A DNA stretch of 64,000 nt from Zizania palustris (GCA_019279435.1 JAAALK010000289.1:29876603-29940602), one strand, 5' to 3'; numbered from the stretch's first letter, positions 33,427 to 45,802 are shown. Program-made: numbers and translations. The notes: a model not told the origin generated them from the letters alone.

Positions 33427-33822
33427 GATGCTTCGGGTCTATGACCCGGATTCCGCTTGTAGGATGCTTTGGGCCGGTGGCCGGGAATCTATTTGTAGGA
33501 TGCTTCGGGCCAATGGCCTATAATCCGTTTGTAGGATGCTTCGGGTCGATGCCCCGGAATCCATTTGTAGGATGCTTCGAGCCGGTGGCCCAGAATCCAT
33601 TTGTAGGATGCTTCGGGCAGATGGCCCGAAATCCGTTTGTGGGATGCTTTGGGTCAGTGGCCCGGAATCCGTTTGTAGGATGCTTCAGGCCAGTTGCCCA
33701 AAATCTGTTTGTCAGATGCTTCGTGCTGGTGGACCAGAATCTGTTTGTGGGATGCTTCGGGCCAGTGGCCCGGAATCCGTTTGTAGGATGCTTCGGGCCG
33801 GTGGACCGGAATCCATTTGTGT
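33427..33822 (-). repeat. minisatellite of 11 x 36 bp in RT-A
   Basis: Eleven units of exactly 36 bp each start GATGCTTCGGG and end TTTGTAG or a variant. A twelfth, partial unit lies left of RT-B (before 22870), so RT-B inserted into the array. Because 36 is a multiple of three, frames pass through on both strands. In RT-A's sense strand the unit encodes 12 residues (GPKHPTNGFRAT-like). It lies between integrase and the 3' region. Confidence 0.92.
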
Positions 33823-33964
33823 TATGAATGGTGTCGTACCTCACCAAAACGCATCTCAACCTTTAGTGCATCCACTGTGGTTGGGGTTTTGTTTCCGGGT
33901 ATACATGGTTCGAACGGTGGCTTTTTATTTAAGAGTAAGACACAATATTTTGATTACAATGGTC

Positions 33965-35224
33965 CTACACGAAGTATTGCTTGAGGTGATCCGCGTGCCA
34001 AGTGTGCTTCAATTCCTCCCCTTCTAGGTTGGCCAGCCTAAATGACCCCGGTCGTCCGGAGCGAAGTATAATATATGGGCCTTCCCATTTGCTGCCTAGC
34101 TTCCCTAGGGCAAGTACGGTCCGAAGAACTAGGTCCCCTGGCCTTAGCTCTTTGAGCTTCACTTTGGGGTCGTACCAGGCCTTTGTTTGATATTGATACT
34201 TTGTTAGGTTGGCCACGGCTCGGAGCCTCATTTCTTCGGATAGATCCAACGATGCTCGTCTTTCATCCTCGTCTTTTGGTTCCATTGTTTGTAGGGAGCC
34301 TCCTCACAGCTCTGTTGGAGTCATGGCTTCGTCCCCGAACAACAATCGGAATGGTGTGAATCTTGTTGACCGCGTTTGAGTGGTCCGAATGGACCACAAA
34401 ATTTTTAGCAATTCCTCGGTCCAGAGGCCCTTTGCAAGGCCTACAATGCGATGATTTAGGCCAGACAGTATATTCCCATTGGCCCGTTCGACTGCTCTGT
34501 TTGATTGCGGATGCCGGACAACCACGAAGCATAGCTAGATACATAGGCCCTCGCAGAATTCTCTGAAGGTTTCGACATCAAACTGGGTGTCATTGTCGAT
34601 TGTTAATTGCATGGCCACTCTGAATCTGCAAATGATATTTTTCCAAAAGAACTTCTAAACGTTCTTTGAGGTGATGGTAGTTAGGGGTTCTATTTCGACC
34701 CATTTGGAGAAATACTCGATGGCCACCACTGTGAACTTCAGGGTCCCTTTCACCTTTGGGAGGGGTCCGATCAGGTCCATGCCCCATCGGGCTAGGGGCC
34801 ATACTAGAGTTATTACTTGCAGAGGCACTAGAGGGTGGTGGCTCTGCCTACCCATACACTAGCATCCTTGGCAAGTACGCACCACAGTTTCAGCGTCCTT
34901 CATGATCGTCGGCTAATAGAGTCCTTGATGAAGCGTCTTTCCAGCCAGGGCTCGGGGCGCTAAATGACTACCGCACATGCCTTCATGGATATCTTGTAGT
35001 ATTTGTTGCCCTTCAGGCTGGGCTATGCATCGGAGTAGTGGTGAACATACCCTGGATTTGTATAACACTCCATTGATGATGTGGTAGTGCTGGACCCTAG
35101 ACTGCAGCCTTAAGAGCTCTAGCCCTTCTAAGAGGGTGGCTTCGTCTCGCAAGATGCGTAGAATAGGGTCCCTCAAATATTTGTTGGGTATACAGAGTAC
35201 TTCGGCAGGCTCCGCCGATGGCAT
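33965..35224 (-). pseudogene. RT-A integrase, frameshifted
   Basis: Pieces in three frames read: zinc-finger region HEGMCGSH (about 35000), MGRQSHHPLVPLQVIT, DLIGPLPKVKGTLKFTVVAI (first catalytic Asp), NRAVERANGNI (Glu), and a C-terminal domain KWEGPYIILRSGRPGSFRLA. It ends DHLKQYFV. Several frameshifts and stops show it is dead. Confidence 0.8.
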
Positions 35225-35344
35225 CGAAGGGCTTGATGATTCTTCAAAGAAAGCCCCTGGCGGGACGTCTTGACCCCCGGTAGCGGCCTTGGCGAGGGCG
35301 TCTACTTGCTGATTGTTAGCTCTTGGAATTCTCCAAACGGAAAT

Positions 35345-36161
35345 TCATTTAATCGCGGCTTCGGTCTTGCGGATCTCCAGCAGATATGCGGAGAGGTCAG
35401 GGTGCCGAGCTTGTAAGCTCTTATCTACATGCCCAACGACAATCTGGGAATCTGTTTTTACAATGACCCAAGTGGCGCCAAGCACGTGTGCTTTTCGAAG
35501 GCCTAGCAATACACCTTCATATTCATCTACATTATTCATGGCTTTAAAATTTAGCCTTACAGAGTACAACACCTTCTCGCCCGAGGGTGAGATGATGACA
35601 ATACCGGTGCCTGCTTTGGATGCTTGAAACACGCCAGTAGATTGTCCAGACTTTCTTTCTTGGTCCTTTCGGAGTCCATACGGCAGGCAGATTCCACTCC
35701 GCCACAAAGTCAGCAATTACTTGTGATTTTATTGCCATTCGCCCTGTGAAGGATATGACGAAGGGGGCAAGCTCGACGGCCCATTTCCCTATTCTTCTGG
35801 TGGAGTCCTTGCTTCTGAGCATGTCTCCGAGGGGGTAAGATGTTGGGACAATTACATTATGGGCCAAAAAATAATGTCGTAGTTTCCTCGAAGCCATTAC
35901 GAGGGCGTATGCAATTTTTTCGAGCTCTGAGTACCTAGTATTTTCCCATGATAAGGCTTCGGAAATGAAGTATATCATGATTTGAACCGGATTCCCATCA
36001 AGTTCCACCTCTCGGATGAGTACCACGCTAATGGCGAAGCCGGTCACCACGAGGTACAACAGTAGTGTCTCGTCGTCAAGGGGGGGGGGTTGTGAGCATT
36101 GATAGGTTAGCGAGGTAGTATTTGATGTCTTTGAAGCTTTTTCTGGCACTACGGGGTCCAA
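35345..36161 (-). pseudogene. RT-A RNase H domains
   Basis: The upstream piece has the gypsy RNase H text (YFISEALSWENTRYSELEKI, LRHYFLAHNVIV). The downstream piece (35716-35345) has the second RNase H-like domain (GTGIVIISPSGEKVLYSV, DEYEGVLLGLRKAHVLGA, VKTDSQIVVGHV), in a different frame. A GGGGGGGGG run at 36080-36088 (+ strand) lies at one break. Confidence 0.75.
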
Positions 36162-36199
36162 GCGAAGTCTCCTGACCCTTTTAAGGCTTTAAAAACAGG

Positions 36200-36980
36200 T
36201 AGACTCCGTTTAGCAGATCTGGCGAGGAACCTGCTCAAGGCGGCGAGGCGACCTGCTAGCTTCTGGACCTACTTTAGATTTTCTAGTGGAACCATCCTTT
36301 GTAGTGCTCATATTTGTGTGGGGTTGGCTTCGATGCCTCGGCTTGAAACTAAGTATCCTAGAAACTTTCCTGCATGTGCTCCAAAAACACATTTTTCGGG
36401 GTTGAGGCAGATCCCACACGTTCGGAGACTCTTGAAGGTCTCTGTAGGTCTATACTATGTTGGTGCTTTTTGGCACTTTTGATTACAATGTCATCCATAC
36501 AGGCCTTGATTTTTCTACCTATTTGATGGCCTAGAGCCTTAGCAATTAACCTGGAGAACGTTGCCCCGACATTTCTTAGACCGAAGGGCATTCTTACATA
36601 GCAGAAAACTCCGAAGGGAGTGACGAAGCTAGTTTTGGCTTCGTCTTCGCGCTTCAACCATATCTGATGGTAGCCTGAGTATGCGTCGAGGAAACTCAAA
36701 AGTTCAGAACCAGCCGTAGAGTCGATGAGCTGATCGATGCGAGGCATGGGGTAGGGGTCACATGGGCATGGTTTATTTAATGAGGTGAAATCAATACACA
36801 TGCGCCACTTACTGAGTTTTTCTTCTTAACGAAGACTGGATTTGACAGCCACTCCGTATGGCTTATTTTCCTGATAACTCTTACTTGAAGCAGCTTCTCC
36901 ACTTCTGCCTTGGCGAGTTTGGCTCTTTCTATAGATAGCTTCCACAGCCCCTGGCGCATGGGCCTTGCCTTTGGGTTCAC
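36200..36980 (-). pseudogene. RT-A reverse transcriptase
   Basis: The frames read NPKARPMRQGLWKLSIERA, then with a shift MCIDFTSLNKPCPCDPYPM, FLDAYSGYHQIWLKREDEAK, MPFGLRNVGATFSRL and CMDDIVIKS. The catalytic YMDD of the relative RT-F is CMDD here. It aligns residue for residue with RT-F, so the two belong to related families. Confidence 0.82.
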
Positions 36981-37541
36981 CAGCAGGGAGTGCTAGATGA
37001 TGCTTTGGTCTACCCCCGGGATATCTTTGTCTGTCTATGCGAAGATGTCCAGGTTGTCCCAGACCACTTCCTCCAATGAGTCCATGACTTCGGGAGCCAG
37101 CCCTCCGCCGAATTGGATAGGGAACTCTTTCCCGTCCTTGATGATGATCTTCGTAATGATTTCTCCTTCGGGACAGGGCTTGAGGGTCAGCCCCTTTGCG
37201 GGCTACGGGGTTGGCGGCATGCCTTCCGATTTCTCTTGCACGTTTTTGATTTGTTGTGCCTCGAAAGGGGCGATGTGGCCGTACTCTACCCTTCTAGCCG
37301 CTACTTGGTCACCGAAGACGGTAAGCACCCCTCCCTATGTAGGCTTTTTTAGGCAAAGGTAGTTATGGTGTGCAATGACCCCAAATTTATTAAGCATGCC
37401 CCTTCCGAAGATGGCGTTGTAGGCGTATAGGGCGTCGATGACGTCAAAGATGATCTCTTCTAATCAAGCGAGGGGACCTTCGCCAAAGGAGACTTCAAGG
37501 ACCATTTGGCCGAGGGCATCGAGGGGCGGCCCGGCGAAGCC

Positions 37542-37748
37542 TTATAGGGGACGGGTTGCCGGGAGCAGTTGCTTCCGGGGGATGCAGAGCTGGTCGAAGG
37601 CATGCACGAAGATGATGTTGGAAGAGCTCCCTCCATCGACCAGCACGTGACGGACCTTGATGCTAGCGATGTCGGCAGTTATGATGAGGGTGTCGGCGTG
37701 CGGGAAGTTGATGCCGATGGTGTCGCTAGATGTGAAGGAGATGGGCAT
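37542..37748 (-). pseudogene. RT-A aspartic protease segment
   Basis: It reads FPHADTLIITADIASIKVRH then VLVDGGSSSNIIFVHAFDQL. The active-site motif is DGGSS. RT-F has the same text, with its stop exactly where RT-A has Gln in FDQL. Confidence 0.8.
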
Positions 37749-37902
37749 GTGTGACCATCAGGGCATGGCCGACGCAGAATGCCGAGGTCCCGATGTGCCC
37801 TACTTCGTGGACATATTCCTTGCGCTGTCGCTTGGACATGCTGCCCATCGCACCGCCTCCGGTGATGAGCAGTACTATGCTTTTTGGCGGTTGGTGTCGT
37901 CT

Positions 37903-38705
37903 TCACTTTGGGGGTGGAAGTATGCTTGTTATGGGGTATATGGGGGCTTCATGCCCCTCGGTCCACTCGACCACCTGGACTGGGGCAGAGCTGACGGCCG
38001 GTGATGCCTTGTTGGAGGATCCTCGGCCGAAGCTCCGTTTGAGGTAGTCGTTCCGCATAGCCAAGATGGTTTTACATGAATCAGTGTTGTGGCTCCGATT
38101 CTCTCCATGGACGCTGCAGTGGAATGTCTGCCCCCTCCTGAGGCCTTTGCCAGGGGCCTCGAGCTGCTGTCTCGACCTCCGCTTTGGCTGTGCTGATACT
38201 TGGGCGGCTTTGAGGTGGGGGGCGATGTTGAGTACCTCCCCTCGGTAGTGCTTCCGCCCTCTCCGGGAGTCATGCTGCCGATGCTCTGTCGGCGCGGCTC
38301 GGGGAGGGCTGTGTCTTCGAGCTTCGACGGCCTTGGCCTCTAGGGCCTGCACCGGGGCAACTGACGTGTGCCTGCGCAGTTGCCCTTCTTCGAATCTAGC
38401 GTACTCCTCGAAGTACGTCATTAATTGAGCAACCGAAGAGATGGGATTTTGGTGTAGCTTGTCGAGGAGGTCGGGGTTGGTGACGCCTTCGCGAGTGACG
38501 TCGATGACGGAGGAAGTAGACAGTCCCTTGATCTGGGACTTGGTGTGGGCGAAGCGCTGGGAGTAATGGCGAAGCGTCTCCCTAGGCTGCTGCTTCACTT
38601 GAAAAAAGACTACCTGCTGACATGGGAGCAACGAAGGTACCTTGGAAGTTGTTGACAAACTTTTTCTTCAGCTGCTCCCATGACTTCAAGGATCCTAGTT
38701 TCAGT
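37903..38705 (-). pseudogene. RT-A gag, C-terminal part
   Basis: It reads SWEQLKKKFVNNFQGTFV, then LRHYSQRFAHTKSQIKGL, and a zinc-knuckle-like CSVHGENRSHNTDSC. This is the standard gypsy gag core, joined across H to 41919-42384. A frameshift separates the first part (to about 38600) from the second. Confidence 0.82.
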
Positions 38706-38711
38706 GACAAT

Positions 38712-41700
38712 TGTGGGATCATAATGGTGACTAGAGGGGGGTGAATAGGCGCCTCAACAAATTCGTTCGAATGTGATGGCCTAATCAAATCACCCAACGC
38801 ACCTCTAAAAACTCAGTTTCAAGTTTAAATCCAATCAGTACGAAAATTGAGCTCCACAAGATTGAAAATCACAAATCAACTTTGTTTCAATAGAGTTTCA
38901 AATGAAATCTCAATACCTCTTAAACATCCTCGACAGTGAATAGTGACGGCAAATTTCAATAAAGTACACCATTCAAGATTAGAACCAAAGTGAATTCTTC
39001 AAATTCAAATCAATTTAGATTTTAGCACACATGTTTCAGTTTTTGTATTTCTGAAATTTGTCAGATGATGAATAGTAACAATGAGATTGAACAAGGTTCA
39101 TCAATCATGTTTTAAACCACTTTGTGTATTTCAAATTTCGATTAATTTCAAATCAATACACAAGATTTGATTCAGAATCAGATATATTTGATTGAAGCTC
39201 AATTGCTGAAAATAGAATTATTAACTTGGACAAAAATGAATCGAACAGCACTGTAGCAAATATGAAACACAAAATGAGAACACTGTTTCAATTCAGAAGT
39301 TTCTTCTCTCAGGATTTTGCTCTGAACTTTGATAAAAAAGATGAGCTAAATTTTGTTTTTTCAGATCACAAAATATATTCAGTATATAACTTGCAGATGA
39401 TAACACATAAATAATCTTCAAATCAGACCCTTCTGAAATAATTGCAATCAATATGAAGATACACTTAATGTTTGACAATTTTGGTGCTGAAAATGAATTT
39501 AGTCCAACTAAGGCAATTCAGATTCAATGTGTTTTGACAATGTAAGAACTGAAGAATTGATTCTGTAACACTGAAGCCTGTCTAAAACACACTCAGCTCA
39601 GATTAAAATCAAACCAGAAACAGAATAGAGCTCTTCTTAACAAACAGCAGAACATACATCTTGGAACAAGTTTGTTTACTCAAGAAGGTACCTAGCAATT
39701 CTACTGATCTAGCACTTCAAACATAGAATTAATTTCAGTACACAACAACTCAATGCAGATATAGAAAACTCAGTCTAAAAACTGCTGCAGTGCTGTTTAA
39801 TCCAGAAAACAGACTCTGAAACTTGAATGTAACAGAGATAAAACAGAGCAGACTATTTACAGATATATTGCTGACAAGATGAACTGAAACAGTATGAAAA
39901 ATTCAGCAAACTTGAAATGGTAATTTTGGGTTCTAAGGATCAAGCACCAGAAACATCACAAGATAACATATCTGAATCCACTTATAAATCAAACCAGTCT
40001 CAACAACTCCACCTAAACTGAATGAAATTGAAATACACACCGGAACTTAGAGACTAGAAATCTTGACACAATCTTGACAACCAGTTTTTCTAAAACAGTA
40101 CACAAATTGATCTCAGGAGCTGAACATCCATCCTATAGAAATCATGATGATATAATTCAGAGATGATATTTCAGTTTCTGAAGAACACCTTTAAGCAACC
40201 AGAAACAAATCAAACTGATCTCTGAACCAAAAACACTTCTAGTACTACCGCATTTCAGAGCAAGAATAAACTTCAGACTTCTTCAAACAGCAGAAATAAA
40301 ATGATGTAGAGAGGCAGTTTGATTACTAAACTATCTCATGACTCAGACAAAACTTCTGATCAGGATTCTCATATACAAATTACAGGACAAACTGGAAACA
40401 GAACTGAATAAATTGACCATATGAACTGAGGTCACTCATATTCAGTGCCTAACTCAATATATCCACAGGAAAGCTAAATTAATTCAAAGCTCAATCATAT
40501 TCAGAATATATCATACATATTCCTGGATATACTCTCTCAAGAAAATGATCAAGATCATCACAAAATATCCTGTCAAACATTGCTCACATACCTCATGCAA
40601 GAATTAGATCAAAGACAAGATTATCAAATTTTTCTAGGTGAAACTCATAATTAACAACTTGATCCTTACACAAAATAATTAGTCCATCATTCAATCATGA
40701 AATCACTCAAGAAACACTTCAATGATCAGCCAAAATGTTGATGAATACTTGAAGTGACATTTCATCAAACATATGAAAGGCTAGACCAAAACTGAAACAA
40801 ATTTCAGAGTAATTTTTTCAGCACTGTGGTGCCTACTTTGAGCAGCAAAATAATTCAGAAGAAATCACAGAAACATGTTGAAACTTTCGAAAATGGATCA
40901 TTCAAATCATGCACAACAAAAGTTATATAAACTTTAACATCAACTTCTGTACTAGATTCTCCAGAAAACGCGGCACAAAAATGAATTCAGCCACAATTGC
41001 ATAACTGCGCTGGAACAGAACTTACTGTGAATAGTTTTGCCGATTTTAGTGTGCAGAATCCGAAAATTCCTTGCAGCTCTGTTCCTCGTCCAAAGCTGCT
41101 TCAAAACCAAGTTTTCTCTTGTATTTTATTGCAAAATTTGTCTCTCAAGTCCTCAAATGGTTCAGCCAACTTGGGGGCATAATATCCTACCAACTCATGT
41201 TCTAGAAGCCCCCATTTTACACATAGACCCTTAGTAATTTCAGAATTAGCAATTCTAAAAATTACTCTATAAAACCTAAAAGAAAAATTACAAATTGACT
41301 CTTCTTTTAATATAATTTCAGAGTAGAACCACTCTAAAAATTATACCAAGAGGTTACACTACAAAATTGAAAATTTAAACTAATACTAGACACCTATTTA
41401 TTGAATTAACAAAAACATTTAACGATTCGACGGTTTTCAGCAAAAACCGACAAAGCCTCTCAACCCTTAGACTCGTGACACCGCTTCACGACTCCGAGCG
41501 CAAGCAAGCCACTTCCGCTCTCGATCCCCTCGAGCCGCCTGAATGTTTGTCCTGGCCTCCCTTTCGCAAACCCGATCGTCACGCCGTCACAGTCAGCCGT
41601 TCGTCTAAGTCTTGCTCCGTCTCTTCATGCACTCTTGAGATCTTCTCCAACTTCGCCCGACCTCCCTGATCCTCCGGCATCAAGATCCCCGCTCAACCCT

Positions 41701-41918
41701 TGATCACCCGCCGTCGACAATTGGTCAACATCTCCTCCCTGCACAAACAAGACAAGCCAAAACAAGAACGCGACGCACCACCGAAACCTCGGCAGCCAAA
41801 CCTCCATTTCACATCAAACCCCTCGATACACTCAACCAACACTCCATCGCTCGATCTCTCAAACGCTCATCCTTGTCAATCACTCATCATCCAGACCAAA
41901 ACCACCCTTGGTTTCACA
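38712..41918 (-). mobile_element. H: solo-LTR-like insertion (SIRE/Maximus style) in RT-A gag
   Basis: The minus-strand ends are TGTGAAACCAAGG (41918) and GATCCCACA (38712). The flanks are GACAA (38706-38710) and GACCA (41919-41923), an imperfect match. Near the 3' end it has ACCCCCCTCTAGTCACC, the signature shared with G and RT-D. There is no coding region: 38760-41300 is AT-rich and 41400-41900 GC-richer. At 3.2 kb it is long for a solo LTR, so a non-autonomous or deleted element is possible. It splits the gag codons around WFWS. Confidence 0.6.
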
Positions 41919-42384
41919 GACCAGAACCATCGGAGGGCAATGCCCTTGAGCGCAAGGGGAAAACATTTTGCCATCGTATCATGCACTCCACCGTAGGCCT
42001 CTATTGCCAAGGCATACGATTGGGAGTACTCACCGGGATTGGAATCTCCGGAGTACTTGGGGAGCTTGGCTGCCCAGAACTTGGAGTCGAATCATACCCT
42101 CTAAAGTCGGGGTGCAGCGGAGAGTCTTCTTTGAAGGAGGTGTTATCTTTCATCCTTCGGGCTTCTTGGTCCTCGATGTCACTTACCATGATGACTTTAG
42201 CTGCCAGCTCCCTCGCTAGCCTGCTCCGATCAGGGTGCTGGTTTGCATCCGCTTGCTTCCATCTCATAACCTCAGCCCTAAGCTGGGCGTTTTTGGCAGA
42301 CATAGCGTCTCTCAGGCTCTCGCTTCCTCCGGAGTGCGTCTTCGGGTCTTGTGATTGAACGAAATCCATTTGGAGTGCCATCAA
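41919..42384 (-). pseudogene. RT-A gag, N-terminal part
   Basis: It reads MALQMDFVQSQDPKTHSGGS... with a helical segment (AKNAQLRAEVMRWKQADANQ). After a frameshift near 42010 it continues YALAIEAYGGVHDTMAKCFP and ALRWFWSV. The second part aligns with RT-F gag residues around SYALAIEASGG. Confidence 0.78.
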
Positions 42385-42651
42385 GGCCAGGAGGAGATCT
42401 CTGGACGGGCGGAGGCTGAGAGCCCCTTGGCCCGCGATGGCTTGGAGGATATCTTTGGATGGGTTTGTAGAACTTGACGTGTCCCTAGTTTCGGGTACCG
42501 TGGCGGCTTGTGCAGCCGTTGCTTTGTTGGTTTGCGGAGGTTCCTACCACGAGGTTCGGGCGGACCTCTAGAGGGGACCCGTGGTCACGCTCTTTCTTGG
42601 AGGCATGTTTTCAGGAAGCTTTTGTGGAAGATACACTAGCTTTTGGTCCTA

Positions 42652-43002
42652 GGATCCCCACAGACTGTGACAACTGTTGACGTAAAGATTACGCCGACAT
42701 GTTTGAGTAGTTTGAAGAATATATTTAGCTAAGAGAATCGACTTGATTCCCAACAGAGCCTCCAAGGGGGATAATAACTCTGGCAAGACTTCCTGTCAGT
42801 GATTGCCTAAATTCTATCCCCTTATACAATGCAAGGAGTGGGTGTTTATAGGAGGGGACCTACAAGTAAAATACCCTTTAACCCTCGAGTTACAATCATC
42901 ATTACAAACTCTATTCACCGGACTCCATAGGGGTACAACGTTACCGACTTATCTACTTTCCTGAGTAAAGCAAGTGTCCAGTCGGAGTGATGACGCATGT
43001 CT
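42652..43002 (-). repeat. RT-A 5' LTR (truncated) and primer site
   Basis: 328 bp of LTR (42675-43002) align with 14486 onward of the 3' LTR. They are followed on the minus strand by GTTGTCACAGTCTGTGGGGA, a degenerate form of the GTTGGCGCCGTCTGTGGGGA primer region seen in RT-F. RT-E begins at 43003. Confidence 0.82.
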
Positions 43003-43019
43003 TGAAGGATATGCCCAAG

Positions 43020-43290
43020 AAAATTCCGTGGATCGGAAGTTTGGATATGTAGTATCGGAAGTTTCGATTATTATCTGGTCTCGATACAAAGAGAAAATAT
43101 TGCTTCGGAAGTTCCGATGAGCCAGAAGTTCTGATTCGGAATCAGGGAATTTTGTACTGATTGGAAGTTCTAAGGTGGGCGATAACAGATTGGATCTATT
43201 GCGTGTTGTACTGTATCGGGAGACCTAAAATACCTTATCGGAAGTTCCGATCCAGGATCGGAAGTTCCGATGTGAGCAAACAGATTAGAT
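43020..43290 (+). repeat. clustered ATCGGAAGTTCCGAT palindromes
   Basis: Within RT-E's LTR, full or near-full copies of the 15-bp palindrome-like word ATCGGAAGTTCCGAT occur repeatedly (43035, 43061, 43105, 43236, 43257 and others). More copies lie in the 5' leader (45250-45420). They may be binding sites for a dimeric factor. Confidence 0.75.
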
Positions 43291-43597
43291 CTATTATGAT
43301 TCTAAGGACTTTGAGATAGACATGACCAAGGGGCTATCAACCCTATAAAAGGAGAGGAGGAGGACGTCTTCGAACCATAGAATAATCCTAGATTAGACCT
43401 AGCCACCAAAGAGTCATCTCCTTCCTTTCTTGATCTCAATCATTGAGGTCAAGGATCTTTGTCTCTCACTTGCGGTGCTAGCACACTGTCGTGGGAGGTT
43501 CTCCATCCCTATACGTGAGTACTCCGTGGAGGCGTTGCTCAAATAGCGACACTCGTGGACATCTACATACGAACGACTATATCGTCTTCATCGATTG

Positions 43598-44950
43598 TGT
43601 TGAAACGAAAATGTGTCCCCGCACTTGGGTCAGTTCGACGATCCAAAAGTGTGCGGATACTTAGGGATGAGCCTAAGCGTAACACAACACTGACATCGTG
43701 TTTTGACTACCCTTAACAGTAGCAAGGGGGTGGAGTCGCTAGGTAATTAGATCACATGGAAATAATTCAATTAGCCGAAAAGAAATATATTAAGTAAAAT
43801 AAACCAACAAGCTGAATGGAGCCTAACTGATTCGAAGTGTATTGTGCGAAGGGTATCGCCGAAGGTAGCCTTCGGCGTCTGATGTGAAGGATCTCACCGA
43901 AGGTAGTCTTCAGCATTCAGGCTGATCTGGCTAAAGACAGGCTCCGAACAGATCTTGACGTGAAATCACCTCCGAACAGCGGGGTTCGGCGCGAAGTCTC
44001 TAACGCGACAAATATCCTAAATGCAACGCACTGGCATGACTTCGTCTGGCGTGAGGTGCAAACATGGTGAAGCCTGTCATGATGAAGCCTGCTGCGGAGC
44101 GTGTTGGCATGCAGGACTTTGTCAAACCGTCAACAGTGTGACGGTCCGGCACGGGTAGTCGAAGCAGTGTTCTCGTCGAAGGGTGTTCTGGCAGCCTCCG
44201 AAACTAGTCTCCTGGCTCTGGACACCTCCGGCGAAGGGGCTTCGAGCATAAAAACCTACAACTTTACATAGATCAAGTGCCAATTCGGCCTAGGGACCGA
44301 ATCCGCTAAGTGTTGCAGTAGGGAAACAAAGGTAGCAATCTGTTATGTAGATTAACAGATACATCACACGCGAAGTAACAAGGCGATAGAAATCTATTAC
44401 GTAGATTAACGGGTACTTCACGAGCGAAGTAGCAAGGCTTACCATGGTTTTGGCGTGGCCGATGGAGGGCTTCCAAGCAAACCCACGAAGGTTGTAGAAA
44501 GGTAAATAAAAGTAAAGGTACGATTCAAAGCTAGGGCTTTGTGATTGATTTGCGTTGGGGGGCTTAATGAACCGGCCTCACCACTATATTTATAGGGGCT
44601 AGTCTTCTAATCTCTAAGATTAATCTGGTATGATTTGGCCTAATCAAATGTAAAGATAAAATTAGCCAGAATCATACTCAAACTCTATCTCTGGAAATCA
44701 GCCCGAAGTGGGTCTTCGGTAGGGCCTACTGAAGCCTGCTCCTCGGGCCGAAGCTTCGACGAGGCAGGCCTTCGAAGGCCTCAGGGCCGAAGGTAGCAGG
44801 CCGCTGGAAGGCTTCCGAAGCCTAAGGCTCAATGGGCCTTCGGCCCTATAGGGCTTCAGCCTGATCCAGGGCTTGTGTATTTTTGACCCAAATTACCAAA
44901 ATTGATATTTTGACAATCTTGATCATTAATGTCATTTTTTGCTATCAATA
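43598..44950 (-). mobile_element. solo LTR of the RT-B family in the RT-E LTR
   Basis: The plus-strand ends are TGTTGAAACG (43598) and GCTATCAATA (44950). Perfect 5-bp target duplications GATTG flank it (43593-43597 and 44951-44955). The interior matches the RT-B LTR in reverse complement, including the TATA region near 44590. It has no internal sequence. Confidence 0.9.
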
Positions 44951-45156
44951 GATTGGATTGACAAAGGATGACAAGGACGAAGCAAGGATAGGCTTGATGC
45001 GCTATTTTGACATGTTCTTCGGCTGCACCTAGCGTGTCTCGTGCTAGAAGGTATCGATCCATGATCTCGCACGCGCATGAATCTTGGGCTTAGGGCGTAA
45101 ATTTTGAATTTATCGGCTAGCGTAGCTCCCCTATTCCCCAACAGTGGTATCAGAGC

Positions 45157-45800
45157 CTACGTGCGTAGTGTTCGATCTGGATCCCTCATGTTTGGAGATA
45201 CATGGTGGAAAATAGATTAGATCTGTTTCTGTCCGCGGTAGATTAGAAGTTATGATAATGATCGGAAGTTCCGATGGCGGATCAGAAGTTCCAAGAGTGA
45301 TCAGATGTTCTGATATCGAATAATGATTCGATATAGAAAGCAATTGTTGCGGTCCGGGATTCTGATATTGATCAGAAGTTCTGGGGATCAAAAGTTCCGA
45401 TACCAGATCAGAAGTTCCGACCCGTGCGAATTTGAAAAACCGAGTCTGTTGACCCGAGTTTTTTAGATCCAGAATCCAGTCACTTGTAGATTGCTCGTCT
45501 AACTTTGTTTTGTAGAGAATGGTGTGACTGGCATGGCCTTGGAGAAATATGATGTATGGGATGCATGCAATGAAAGTAAATTAAATATGGCTTGTTTGTC
45601 ATGGTTATTTACAGCCCAAGGCTGATGTAAAATTTATTATGGCTTGCATGTCGTTTCCACGGTGCTTCGGCCCATGTAATTAGTATAGACTATGTGAGAT
45701 GAACTAGTACTCTTCATGGAGGCCGAGAGCACGCACTCATAAATGGGAGCCATGGAGATGTAGATCGCCATGTGAAGAAGGCCATGCTATGTCATAGTTA
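45157..45800 (+). other. RT-E 5' leader
   Basis: Non-coding leader between primer site and gag, with further GGAAGTTCCGA words. No gene is seen. Confidence 0.6.
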
Positions 45801-45802
45801 AT

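Larger units (their letters stand above)
14486..43002 (-). mobile_element. RT-A: Ty3/gypsy element (Tat-like) with nested insertions
   Basis: The parts, in sense order, are: truncated 5' LTR (42675-43002), primer site, gag, protease, RT, RNase H, second RNase H-like domain, integrase, a 36-bp repeat array, a long 3' region and the 3' LTR (14486-15165). The LTR copies share the same ends and order but differ at a good tenth of positions by eye, so the element is old. It is interrupted by H (38712-41918), RT-B (22870-33426) and G (17906-22655). Its 5' LTR is cut by RT-E. The extra archaeal-type RNase H domain and long 3' region are typical of the Tat group (family knowledge). The coding regions have several frameshifts and stops. 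Confidence 0.8.

Noticed and set aside
33427..33822. Regular 36-bp repeats resembling a CRISPR array
   Set aside because: There are no spacers between the repeats and the genome is a plant's; it is a minisatellite in a retroelement.
38760..41400. Hidden genes in the long AT-rich part of H
   Set aside because: Only short chance frames; no exon-like composition or recognised protein.
45145..45156. TGGTATCAGAGC as part of a tRNA gene
   Set aside because: It is only the 12-base primer-binding site next to an LTR end; no cloverleaf surrounds it. The same holds for 3188-3199 and 55492-55503.
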